DNA from: Rubrobacter indicoceani
GTDB lineage: Bacteria > Actinomycetota > Rubrobacteria > Rubrobacterales > Rubrobacteraceae
Direction: 5' to 3'
Assembly: GCF_003568865.1 (NCBI RefSeq)
Contig: NZ_CP031115.1
Span: forward strand, 2,294,001 to 2,358,000
Length of the DNA: 64,000 nt
Below the pieces are notes generated by a model. The model was not told where the DNA came from and ran no database searches. It was given only the letters and a program-made list of their open reading frames with translations. Shown here piece by piece: positions 56,148 to 64,000 of the stretch; position 1 is the stretch's first letter, and each line of letters starts with the position of its first letter. The position numbers and the translations under genes are program-made.

Positions 56148-59100
56148 ATGTTGGCGAAGGACGATGTTCTTGAGTTGGTCGTCGGGAGGATAGGGTCGCA
56201 GTTTTCGGGCGGGGCGGCCCGCGAGGTGGAGGCTTTCGTCCGGCGGTACTACGCCTGGGTTCCGGAGGAAGACCTCTCGGACCGCTCGCCGGTGGACGTA
56301 TACGGGGCTGCCGTCTCTCACTACAACTTCCTCAAGCACCGCAGGCCGGGAGAGGCGAAGGTGCGCGTCTACAATCCCGACCACGAGCAGGACGGCTGGC
56401 GTTCGACCCACACCGTCGTCGAGATCGCAACGGACGACATGCCCTTTCTCGTTGACTCCCTGAGCATGGAGCTCAACCGCCTCGGACACGGCATACACCT
56501 GCTGTTTCACCCGATCATCGCCGTCCGGCGTGACGCCGGGGGGAACCTGACGGGCCTCCCTGATTCCGGCGCTTCGGACCCGGAGTCCATCTACGAATCC
56601 ATCATCCACATCGAGGTCGAGCGCCGCACCGAGCCGGAGGTTCTGGACGGGCTCGGAAGGGGCCTTGAGCGGGTTCTCTCAGAAGTCCGGGCCGCCGTCG
56701 AGGACTTCGGGGCGATGAAGGACCGCGTCTCGGAGATAGCCGCTGAACTCCGGGAAGCCCCGTCCGGGGCCCCGGACCCCGCCGGGGCCCGGGAGACGGC
56801 CGACTTCCTTGACTGGCTTGCGGAGGACCACTTCACCTTCACCGGCTACCGCGAGTACGAACTCCTCGAGGACCCTGAGAGCGGCGAGGACGCGCTCTAC
56901 GACGTGCCGGACTCCGGCCTCGGCATCCTGCGCCGGAGCGGCTCGGAGCCGGTCGCCTCCGGCAGCTTCGCTCGTCTCTCCCCGCCCGCCCGCAGGCTCG
57001 CCCGCAGCCCGAACCTCCTGAACCTGACAAAGACAAACGCCGAGTCGCGGGTCCACCGCCCGGCCCACCTCGACTACATCGGGATAAAGAAGATTGACCC
57101 GGCGGGGAACATCGTCGGGGAGCGGCGGTTTCTCGGGATGTACACCTCGTCGGCTTACTCGGCGGACCCGAGAGAGATACCGCTGGTTCGCGGAAAGGTC
57201 GCGAACATCCTTGAAGGCGCGTCTTTTCCGGCGCACAGCCACTACGAGAAGTCGCTTGTCGAGGTCTTCGAGACGTACCCTCGCGACCAGCTTCTTCAGA
57301 CGCCCCTGGAAGAACTGCGCCGCATCGCCCTCGGAATGCTCCGGCTTCAGGAACGCCACCGGGTCAAAACCTTTATCCGCCGCGACACGTTCGGACGCTT
57401 TCTCTCGTGCTTTGTCTTTGTGCCGCGCGACCGCTACGATACCGGCGCGCGAGTGCGCATACGGGAGCTGCTCGAAGCGCGGTTCTCCGCAAAGAGCGTG
57501 GACTTCTCCGTTCGTCTCTCCGAGTCCGTGCTGGCGCGGCTCCTCTTTATAATCTACGCCGACCAGGAGAGTACAGGGGACTACAACCTGAGCGAGATAG
57601 AGACCGCCATCGTCCGGGCCACCCGCACCTGGACGGATGACCTCTACGATTCGCTTGTCGAGGGCTTCGGCGAGGAGCGCGGCACGACCCTTTTTCACCG
57701 CTACCGCAACGCCTTTCCGGCGGGTTACCGGGAGGAGTTCCTTGCCCGGCGCGCCTACCCGGACATAGACCACATGGAGCTGCTCGAAAAAGACGGCGAC
57801 CTCGGCATGAGCCTCTACCGCAGGCTGGAGGAACCGGACAACCACCTGCGCTTCAAGCTTTTCCGCAAGGGGAGGATAGTCTCGCTCTCGGAGGTCCTGC
57901 CGCTGCTCGAGAACATGGGCGTCGAGGTGGTGGATGAGATAGGCCCGTTCGAGGTCCGTCCGGTCTGCAGACCCGATTCCGAAGAGAGGTTCTGGGTTCA
58001 CGACTTCGGCCTGCGCGCCGAGCGCTCGCTGGACACCGGGGAGGTGCGCGGCATCTTCCAGGAGGCTTTCCGGCGCGTCTGGGACTCCGAGGTCGAGGAC
58101 GACGGCTTCAACCGGCTCGTCCTGAGGGCCGGGCTCGACTCCCGGGAGATAACCGTTCTGCGTTCGGTCTGCAAGTACCTCCGTCAGACGGATCTGACAT
58201 TTTCCCAGTTCTACATGGAATCCACCCTCGTCCGGAACCCGCACCTCACCCGCCTGCTCGTCCGGCTCTTCAAGGCCCGCTTCGACCCGCGCCGCCAGGG
58301 CCAGGACAACGCTCGCGCCGGGGCCGCCGCAGAGAGCCTCATCGCCCAGATAAACACCGCCCTCGACGGCGTAGCGAGCCTCGACGAAGACCGCATCGTT
58401 CGCTCCTTTCTGAACGTTATCCTCGCCATGCGCCGGACGAACTTCTACCGCACCGATGCCGGAGGCAGCCCGCTCCCCTACCTCTCCTTCAAGCTGGAGC
58501 CGGGTGAGATCCCGGAACTCCCCCGGCCCCGCCCGAAGTTCGAGGTCTTTGTCTACTCCCCGCGCATGGAGGGCGTCCACCTGCGCGGCGGCGACGTCGC
58601 CCGGGGCGGCATCCGGTGGTCCGACCGCCGCGAAGACTTCCGGACCGAAGTCCTCGGTCTCATGAAAGCCCAGATGGTGAAGAACGCCGTGATCATCCCC
58701 GTCGGGGCGAAGGGCGGCTTTATCGTTAAGAAACCCCCCGTAAACGCCGACCGGGAGACGATGCAGCGCGAAGTCATACATTGTTACGAGACACTGATAC
58801 GAGGCATGCTCGACCTGACGGACAACCTCGACGCTTCGGGTGAGACGGTCCCGCCCGCCGGGGTCGTGCGCCTCGACGGAGACGACCCGTACCTCGTGGT
58901 GGCGGCGGACAAGGGGACGGCGACGTTCTCGGACCTCGCGAACGGCATCTCAGAGGAGTACGGGTTCTGGCTCGGGGACGCCTTTGCCTCGGGGGGTTCG
59001 GTCGGCTACGACCACAAGGCGATGGGCATCACCGCGAAGGGCGCGTGGGAGTCCGTAAAGCGGCACTTCCGAGAGCTCGGCCGCGACGTGCAGCAAGAGT

Positions 59101-61019
59101 ACTTCACCGTTGTCGGGATCGGGGATATGTCCGGTGACGTGTTCGGCAACGGGATGCTTCTCAGCCGCCACACGAAGCTTGTCGGGGCGTTTAACGGAGT
59201 GCACATCTTTCTTGACCCGGACCCCGACCCGGAGGCGAGCTACGCCGAGCGGGAGCGGCTCTTCCGGCGGCCGCGCTCGACGTGGACCGATTACGACGAG
59301 TCGCTTATCTCCGAAGGCGGCGGCGTGTTTTCAAGGGCGTCGAAGTCCGTGCCGCTCTCGCCCGAGGTAAGGGAACTGCTCGGCGTCGAGGACAGACATC
59401 TCACGCCGACGGAGCTTATAAGCGCGATGCTCAGGGCCGAGGTGGACCTGCTCTGGAACGGCGGCATCGGGACGTACGTAAAGTCCTCTGGCGAGGCCGA
59501 CTCCTCGGTCGGGGACCGGACAAACGACGCGCTCCGGGTGGACGGGCGCGACCTGCGCTGCAAGGCTGTCGGGGAGGGCGGGAACCTCGGGATGACGCAG
59601 CTCGGGCGCATCGAGTACGCGCTTGCAAGAGGCGGGCGGGTCTACATGGACGCGGTGGACAACTCCGCCGGGGTGGACTGCTCCGACCACGAGGTAAACA
59701 TCAAGGTGCTGCTCGACTCCGTCGTCGCGAACGGCGACATGACGGACAAGCAGCGCGGCGAGCTGCTCGCCCGCATGACGGAGGAAGTCGAGCGGCACGT
59801 TCTGCGCGACAACTACCTGCAGACGCAGGCTATCTCCACCGAGGCGACCCAGGCCCCTCAGATGGCCGAGCTGCACGGCCGGTACATCGCGCACCTTGAG
59901 GCCTCGGGGAGCCTGGACCGCGGCCTCGAGTTCCTGCCCTCGGCAGAGGAGGTGTCGGACAGGAAAGCCGAGGGCGGCGGCCTCACGACGCCGGAACTCT
60001 CCGTCGTTCTCCTGTACACGAAGCTCACGCTGTACGGGAAGCTCCTCGGCTCGGACGCCGTGGACGACGAGTACCTGGCGGACGAGCTCGTGCGCTACTT
60101 CCCGGACGTGCTCGGCGAGCGTTTCCGGGACGAGATGAAAAGCCACCGCCTGCGCCGGGAGATAGTCGCGACAAGCGTCGTCAACAGCCTCGTCAACCGC
60201 TGCGGCACCACGTTCGCTTTCAGGATGGGGGAAGAGACGGGGGCGGAGTTCCCGGACGTGGCCCGGGCCTACACCGCGACGCGGGAGGTCTTCGGGCTCC
60301 GGGAACTGTGGGCCGGAATAGAGGCCCTCGACAACAAAGTCCCGGTCCGGACGCAGGCCGGGATGTACCTCGCCTGCACAAAGGTCACCGAGCGGGCGGC
60401 GAGGTGGTTTGTCAGGAACCGCCGGCCGCCGCTCGACATCCGGGCCAGCGTCGAGCGGTTCTCCGGGGCCATGCAGACGTTGCGCGAGGAGCTACCGAAC
60501 CTCATGCTCAAAGGCGACGAAGAGGCGCTTCAGGGGAAGATCCGCTCGTTGACGGACAGGGGCGTACCGGAGGGCCTTGCCCGGCGCATCTCGCTCCTCG
60601 ACTCGCTCTACTCCGTTCTCGACATCGTGGACCTCGCCGAAAAGACCGGCGAAGACACCGGGACCGTCGCCTGCATCTACTTGGCTCTCGGCGACCGGAT
60701 GAACCTTCGCTGGCTCCGGGAGCACATAGAGAAACTCCCCCGTGACAACCGCTGGCGCACCCTTGCGAGGGCCGCGCTAAGAGACGACCTCTACAGTCTG
60801 CAGGCCACCCTGACCGAGGAGATCATCTCCGCAGTCCCTCACGGTCCGGCCCCGCAGGAACGCATCGAAGCCTGGGCCGAATCAAACCGCCGCGCCGTGG
60901 ACCGGGCCATTCAGGTTGTCCGGGACGTAAACCAGAACGGCGTCTACGACCTCTCCACCCTGCCCGTGATCCTGCGCGAGATCCGGAACCTCACGGGCTC
61001 GGCGACCGCGAATATCTAG
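56148..61019 (+). CDS. NAD-dependent glutamate dehydrogenase, large (about 180 kDa) type
   Basis: 1,623 residues from the ATG at 56148 (GGGAGGT upstream). The N-terminal ACT-like region includes DMPFLVDSLSMELNRLGHGIHLLFHPI. The catalytic half begins near FYRTDAGGSPLPYLSFKL and holds GGIRWSDRREDFRTEVLGLMKAQMVKNAVIIPVGAKGGFIVK (catalytic Lys) and VVGIGDMSGDVFGNGMLLS (NAD domain), then ALYARGGRVYMD-like LARGGRVYMDAVDNSAGVDCSDHEVN. A long helical C-terminus ends the protein. It oxidatively deaminates glutamate to 2-oxoglutarate, a catabolic role that suits the amino-acid degradation genes around it. Its stop overlaps the thiolase stop by 4 bases on the opposite strand. Confidence 0.97.
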   Translation: MLAKDDVLELVVGRIGSQFSGGAAREVEAFVRRYYAWVPEEDLSDRSPVDVYGAAVSHYNFLKHRRPGEAKVRVYNPDHEQDGWRSTHTVVEIATDDMPFLVDSLSMELNRLGHGIHLLFHPIIAVRRDAGGNLTGLPDSGASDPESIYESIIHIEVERRTEPEVLDGLGRGLERVLSEVRAAVEDFGAMKDRVSEIAAELREAPSGAPDPAGARETADFLDWLAEDHFTFTGYREYELLEDPESGEDALYDVPDSGLGILRRSGSEPVASGSFARLSPPARRLARSPNLLNLTKTNAESRVHRPAHLDYIGIKKIDPAGNIVGERRFLGMYTSSAYSADPREIPLVRGKVANILEGASFPAHSHYEKSLVEVFETYPRDQLLQTPLEELRRIALGMLRLQERHRVKTFIRRDTFGRFLSCFVFVPRDRYDTGARVRIRELLEARFSAKSVDFSVRLSESVLARLLFIIYADQESTGDYNLSEIETAIVRATRTWTDDLYDSLVEGFGEERGTTLFHRYRNAFPAGYREEFLARRAYPDIDHMELLEKDGDLGMSLYRRLEEPDNHLRFKLFRKGRIVSLSEVLPLLENMGVEVVDEIGPFEVRPVCRPDSEERFWVHDFGLRAERSLDTGEVRGIFQEAFRRVWDSEVEDDGFNRLVLRAGLDSREITVLRSVCKYLRQTDLTFSQFYMESTLVRNPHLTRLLVRLFKARFDPRRQGQDNARAGAAAESLIAQINTALDGVASLDEDRIVRSFLNVILAMRRTNFYRTDAGGSPLPYLSFKLEPGEIPELPRPRPKFEVFVYSPRMEGVHLRGGDVARGGIRWSDRREDFRTEVLGLMKAQMVKNAVIIPVGAKGGFIVKKPPVNADRETMQREVIHCYETLIRGMLDLTDNLDASGETVPPAGVVRLDGDDPYLVVAADKGTATFSDLANGISEEYGFWLGDAFASGGSVGYDHKAMGITAKGAWESVKRHFRELGRDVQQEYFTVVGIGDMSGDVFGNGMLLSRHTKLVGAFNGVHIFLDPDPDPEASYAERERLFRRPRSTWTDYDESLISEGGGVFSRASKSVPLSPEVRELLGVEDRHLTPTELISAMLRAEVDLLWNGGIGTYVKSSGEADSSVGDRTNDALRVDGRDLRCKAVGEGGNLGMTQLGRIEYALARGGRVYMDAVDNSAGVDCSDHEVNIKVLLDSVVANGDMTDKQRGELLARMTEEVERHVLRDNYLQTQAISTEATQAPQMAELHGRYIAHLEASGSLDRGLEFLPSAEEVSDRKAEGGGLTTPELSVVLLYTKLTLYGKLLGSDAVDDEYLADELVRYFPDVLGERFRDEMKSHRLRREIVATSVVNSLVNRCGTTFAFRMGEETGAEFPDVARAYTATREVFGLRELWAGIEALDNKVPVRTQAGMYLACTKVTERAARWFVRNRRPPLDIRASVERFSGAMQTLREELPNLMLKGDEEALQGKIRSLTDRGVPEGLARRISLLDSLYSVLDIVDLAEKTGEDTGTVACIYLALGDRMNLRWLREHIEKLPRDNRWRTLARAALRDDLYSLQATLTEEIISAVPHGPAPQERIEAWAESNRRAVDRAIQVVRDVNQNGVYDLSTLPVILREIRNLTGSATANI

Positions 61020-62191
61020 ACCTCGACCAGCACCGCGTCCCCCTGCCCGCCACCGGAGCAGATGGCCGCGAGGCCGCGACCGCCGCCCCGGCGCTTGAGT
61101 TCGTAGAGGAGGTGCATCAGGATGCGCCCGCCGGACGCGCCGATGGGGTGGCCGAGGGCGACCGCGCCGCCGTTGACGTTCACCCTCTCCGGGTCAACGC
61201 CGAGGATCTTTGTGGAGTGGACCGCGACGCTTGCGAAGGCTTCGTTGATCTCCACGAGGTCGAGGTCGTCAGCGCTCCAGCCGGCTTTTTCGAGGGCTTT
61301 CTTCCCGGCGTTCCCCGGCACGGTCAGCAGGTACGGCGGCCTCTCCGCGACCTTTGCGTGGGCGACTATCCTGCCGAGCGGTTCAAGGTCGTTCTTCTCG
61401 GCATACGATTCGCTCGCGAGCACCAGAGCCGCAGCGCCGTCGTTGACGCCGGGGGCGTTGCCCGCCGTTACGGAGCCGCCTTCTTCGAGCGGCCGGAGCT
61501 TCCGCATCGCCTCAAGGCTCGCGTCGTGGCGGATGGCTTCATCGGTGTCCACGTAGGTTGTCTGGCCTTTTCTGCCCGGCACCTTTACCCCGACTATCTC
61601 CTCGGCGAGCCGCCCGGCTTTGGTGGCTTCGCTTGCACGTTTGTGCGAGCGGTAGGCCCAGCCGTCCTGCTCTTCGCGGGTTACGCCGAGTTCCTTTGCG
61701 ACGGTGGAGCCGAACGTGAGCATCTGCGAACGCTCGAAGGAGTCGTAGAGGCCGTCATGGACCATCGAGTCGACGAGCTCCGCATTACCCATCCTCGCGC
61801 CCCAGCGGGCCTTCGGCATCAGGTACGGCGTGTTGGACATGCTCTCCATCCCGCCCGCGAGAACGACCTCGTAGTCTCCGGCGCGAATAAGCGTCTCGGC
61901 GAGCGTCGCGCTTCTGAGGCCGGAGGCGCAGACCTGGTTTATGGTCTCCGTCGTCAGGGAGTACGGGAGCCCGGCCTTTACGTTTGCCTGACGGGACGGG
62001 ATCTGACCTACCCCCGCCTGAACGACCATCCCGAAGATGGAGTGTTCTATCTGTCCGTCCTCCACCCCGGAGCGGTCTATCGCCTCGCGGACTGCAAGGC
62101 CGCCGAGGTCAACCGCGTCTACCGGGGCGAGGCTTCCGCCGAACTTCCCGAACGGCGTCCGGGCCGCACCGAGTATCACCGCGTTCTCCAT
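61016..62191 (-). CDS. Acetyl-CoA acetyltransferase (thiolase)
   Basis: 391 residues. The nucleophile Cys88 is in TINQVCASGLRS, the conserved NEAFA is in VEINEAFASVAV, the active His is in GAVALGHPIGASGGRI and the second Cys in CSGGGQGDAVLVE. It splits or forms 3-ketoacyl-CoA, for example 2-methylacetoacetyl-CoA in isoleucine breakdown or acetoacetyl-CoA. ATG start with GGAGAGGGAG upstream. It is convergent with glutamate dehydrogenase and divergent from the acyl-CoA synthetase. Confidence 0.96.
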   Translation of the reverse strand: MENAVILGAARTPFGKFGGSLAPVDAVDLGGLAVREAIDRSGVEDGQIEHSIFGMVVQAGVGQIPSRQANVKAGLPYSLTTETINQVCASGLRSATLAETLIRAGDYEVVLAGGMESMSNTPYLMPKARWGARMGNAELVDSMVHDGLYDSFERSQMLTFGSTVAKELGVTREEQDGWAYRSHKRASEATKAGRLAEEIVGVKVPGRKGQTTYVDTDEAIRHDASLEAMRKLRPLEEGGSVTAGNAPGVNDGAAALVLASESYAEKNDLEPLGRIVAHAKVAERPPYLLTVPGNAGKKALEKAGWSADDLDLVEINEAFASVAVHSTKILGVDPERVNVNGGAVALGHPIGASGGRILMHLLYELKRRGGGRGLAAICSGGGQGDAVLVEV

Positions 62192-62311
62192 CGCAACTCC
62201 CTCTCCGGTTTCACCACTCCGGCCCTAAGTCTAGCCTGTATCGTCGGGCGCGACCCGCCAGACGGGAGGCTGTAGAATGCATGATGGGAAAGCGTGAGAA
62301 GAGGAGAGAAT

Positions 62312-63916
62312 ATGCCGAACATCGGGGACTACGAGGCTACGTACGCAGACTTCAGCTGGGATACCCCGAAGGGGTTCAACTTCGGTCGCGATGTTATAGA
62401 CGCGCAGCCGTCCGGTAGACCGGCCATGATCTGGGTCGGCTCGGACGGCTCCGAACGCCGCCTGACCTTCGGGGATTTCTCCCGACTCTCAAATAAGTTC
62501 GCAAACGTCGCCCGTGACCTCGGCGTAGAGAAGGGCGACCGGGTGATGGTGCTTATGGGGAAGGTCCCCGAATGGCACGCCATACTCACGGGTCTTCTGA
62601 AGGTCGGGGCGGTCGCCATCCCCTGCGCCCCGCAGCTGCGCGCCTACGACCTTGAGTTCCGCGCCTCGCACTCCGGCTCCGTGATGCTCGTCGCCGACCA
62701 GTCAGACATCGAAGAAGCGGAGGCCGCCCGTACGAACATGCCGACGGTTAAAAGCTACGTCTCCTTTGGAGCCGAGCGGAGCGGCTGGGAGCCCTGCGAA
62801 ACCCTCATGGACGCCGCATCGGAAGAGTTCACCGCCGAAGACACCGCCGCCTCGGACAACGCCTTCATGCTCTACACCTCCGGCACGACCAAACACCCCA
62901 AAGGGGTGCTGCACACCCACGCCTACACCCACGCCAAGCGCATGGAAGCCCTCTACTGGCTTGACCTTCAGGAAGGCGACCGGCTCTGGTGTACGTCCGG
63001 CACGGGGTGGGCCAAGAGCATCTGGAACGTCTTTCTCGGCCCGTGGAGCCTCGGCACCGAGCTCTTCTTCCACGAGGGGGGCTTTGATCCCTCCGAGAGG
63101 CTCGACTTCATACAACAATACGACGTTACCGTGCTGTGTCAGGCTCCGACGGAGTACCGGCTTCTGACAAAGACAAAGGAGCTGGAGGCGGCGGACTTAT
63201 CGAAGCTGCGGCACGTGGTAAGCGCCGGAGAGCCGCTCAACCCGGCGGTGATCGAACGATGGAAAGAGCTTCACGGCATCACCATCTACGACGGCTACGG
63301 CCAGACGGAGAACACTTTGCTCGTCGGGAACTTTCGCGGGGTCGAGGTGCGCCCGGGCTCGATGGGGAAGCCGTCTCCGGGCTGTGACATCCATATAATC
63401 GACCTTGAAGGCAACCCCTGCCCGGACGGTGAGACCGGCGACATCGCTCTTGCCGGGAACCCGCCCGTTCTCTTCGAGGGCTACTGGGAGCAGCCGGAGG
63501 AGACGGAGTCCTGCTACAGAAACGGCTACTACCTGACGGGCGACCGGGCGTACCGCGACGGGGAGGGCTACCTCTGGTTTGTGGGGCGGTCGGACGACGT
63601 GATACTGTCGGCGGGCTACCGCATCGGGCCGTTTGAGGTGGAGAGCGCGCTCATCGAGCACGAAGCGGTCGTCGAGAGCGCGGTCGTCGGGGTTCCCGAC
63701 GAAGACCGGGGGAGCCTCGTGAAAGCGTTCGTGGTTCTGGGCAGGGATCATTCACCGTCGGACGCTCTTGTAAAGGAGCTTCAGGACTTCTGCAAGCGGC
63801 AGACCGCGCCGTACAAGTACCCGAGGCGCATCGAGTTCGTGGAAGAGCTGCCGAAGACCACCAGCGGTAAGATACGCCGGGTGGAGTTGCGGCAGGCGGA
63901 GGGACGGAGGGTCTAG
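62312..63916 (+). CDS. Acyl-CoA synthetase (AMP-forming, medium-chain/ACSM-like)
   Basis: 534 residues from the ATG at 62312 (AGGAGA upstream). The ANL superfamily motifs are present: the phosphate loop YTSGTTKHPKGVLHTH, GWAKSIWN, YDGYGQTENT, TGDRAYRDGEGYLWFVGRSDDVILSAGYRIGPFEVE and the catalytic lysine in PKTTSGKIRRVELR. The N-terminal NFGRDVID and MGKVPEWHAILTGLLKVGAVAIP match the ACSM medium-chain or propionyl/butyryl type more than AcsA. It activates a carboxylic acid with ATP and CoA and could feed the neighbouring acyl-CoA pathway. A further gene follows closely. Confidence 0.94.
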   Translation: MPNIGDYEATYADFSWDTPKGFNFGRDVIDAQPSGRPAMIWVGSDGSERRLTFGDFSRLSNKFANVARDLGVEKGDRVMVLMGKVPEWHAILTGLLKVGAVAIPCAPQLRAYDLEFRASHSGSVMLVADQSDIEEAEAARTNMPTVKSYVSFGAERSGWEPCETLMDAASEEFTAEDTAASDNAFMLYTSGTTKHPKGVLHTHAYTHAKRMEALYWLDLQEGDRLWCTSGTGWAKSIWNVFLGPWSLGTELFFHEGGFDPSERLDFIQQYDVTVLCQAPTEYRLLTKTKELEAADLSKLRHVVSAGEPLNPAVIERWKELHGITIYDGYGQTENTLLVGNFRGVEVRPGSMGKPSPGCDIHIIDLEGNPCPDGETGDIALAGNPPVLFEGYWEQPEETESCYRNGYYLTGDRAYRDGEGYLWFVGRSDDVILSAGYRIGPFEVESALIEHEAVVESAVVGVPDEDRGSLVKAFVVLGRDHSPSDALVKELQDFCKRQTAPYKYPRRIEFVEELPKTTSGKIRRVELRQAEGRRV

Positions 63917-63919
63917 CTT

Positions 63920-64000
63920 TTGGACGGGCACCCCGAATTCAGCGACTTTTCGGAGGAGTCGCCGGACTCCGAGACGCTGGCCGCCGTAGCAGACGAGGAG
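63920..64000 (+). CDS. Start of an unidentified gene running off the right edge
   Basis: A TTG at 63920 follows GGAGGG by about 9 bases, 3 bases after the acyl-CoA synthetase stop. The 27 visible codons read DGHPEFSDFSEESPDSETLA and then AVADEE, acidic and open to the end. It is probably the next gene of the operon, but the fragment is too short to identify. Confidence 0.4.
   Translation, partial: MDGHPEFSDFSEESPDSETLAAVADEE

Overview
The window reads as a chromosomal segment of a high-GC, deep-branching actinobacterium, most probably Rubrobacter or a close relative. This is inferred from codon use (strong G/C at third positions, frequent GTG and TTG starts), family content and gene order, not from a database search. 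The cues are a separate small acyl-CoA carboxylase epsilon-like subunit, a large NAD-glutamate dehydrogenase of about 1,620 residues, an Alu-containing SRP RNA upstream of dnaX-ybaB-recR, and several promoters whose -10 box lies 6 bases before the start codon, which implies leaderless mRNAs. No prophage, intact transposon or CRISPR array is visible.

Layout. 0-6.5 kb: a housekeeping block on the minus strand (SRP RNA, dnaX, ybaB, recR), followed by a DUF1998 helicase and a YdeI-family gene. 6.5-13 kb: a 2H phosphoesterase and corA on plus; UDP-xylose/exopolysaccharide genes (UXS, ugd, polyprenyl sugar-phosphate transferase) on minus. 13-15 kb: a two-component system. 15-21 kb: a plus-strand operon with a stress membrane protein, a lipoprotein, an LctP-type permease, an Ntn-amidohydrolase of the gamma-glutamyltransferase family, a cysteine hydrolase and an eRF1-like (baeRF) protein. 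21-28 kb: tRNA-Ile, an IS3 remnant, a bifunctional nuclease, an RtcB-like protein without catalytic motifs, and a complete acyl-CoA carboxylase operon with two extra membrane proteins. 28-32 kb: a POLLUX-type channel broken by a deletion/frameshift and a methyltransferase broken by an amber codon. 32-37 kb: cobalamin riboswitch with a BtuF-like lipoprotein, an ECF S component, panB-panC and a tandem pair of alpha/beta hydrolases. 37-44 kb: S8 protease, TPR-CHAT protease, anti-sigma-like protein and ECF sigma factor, all on minus. 44-64 kb: branched-chain 2-oxoacid dehydrogenase, methylmalonyl-CoA mutase, acyl-CoA dehydrogenase, SDR, thiolase, acyl-CoA synthetase and NAD-glutamate dehydrogenase, with MOSC, cupin, nucleotidyltransferase and DEAD-box helicase genes among them.

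How the genes fit together. Much of the window serves breakdown of valine, isoleucine and other propionyl-CoA sources: BCKDH E1/E2, acyl-CoA dehydrogenase, type-10 SDR, thiolase, propionyl/acetyl-CoA carboxylase and B12-dependent mutase. Riboswitch-controlled B12 uptake and pantothenate (CoA) synthesis lie nearby, and glutamate dehydrogenase can take the nitrogen.

The strongest candidate for an undescribed system is the sigma / anti-sigma-like / TPR-CHAT / S8 module at 37.6-43.9 kb. It resembles the proteolytic output arm of Craspase (TPR-CHAT plus sigma factor) but has no CRISPR component. Other leads are the RtcB-like pseudoenzyme, the permease-amidohydrolase operon (possible oxamate or related amide use) and the perfect 18-bp palindrome at the glutamate dehydrogenase promoter.
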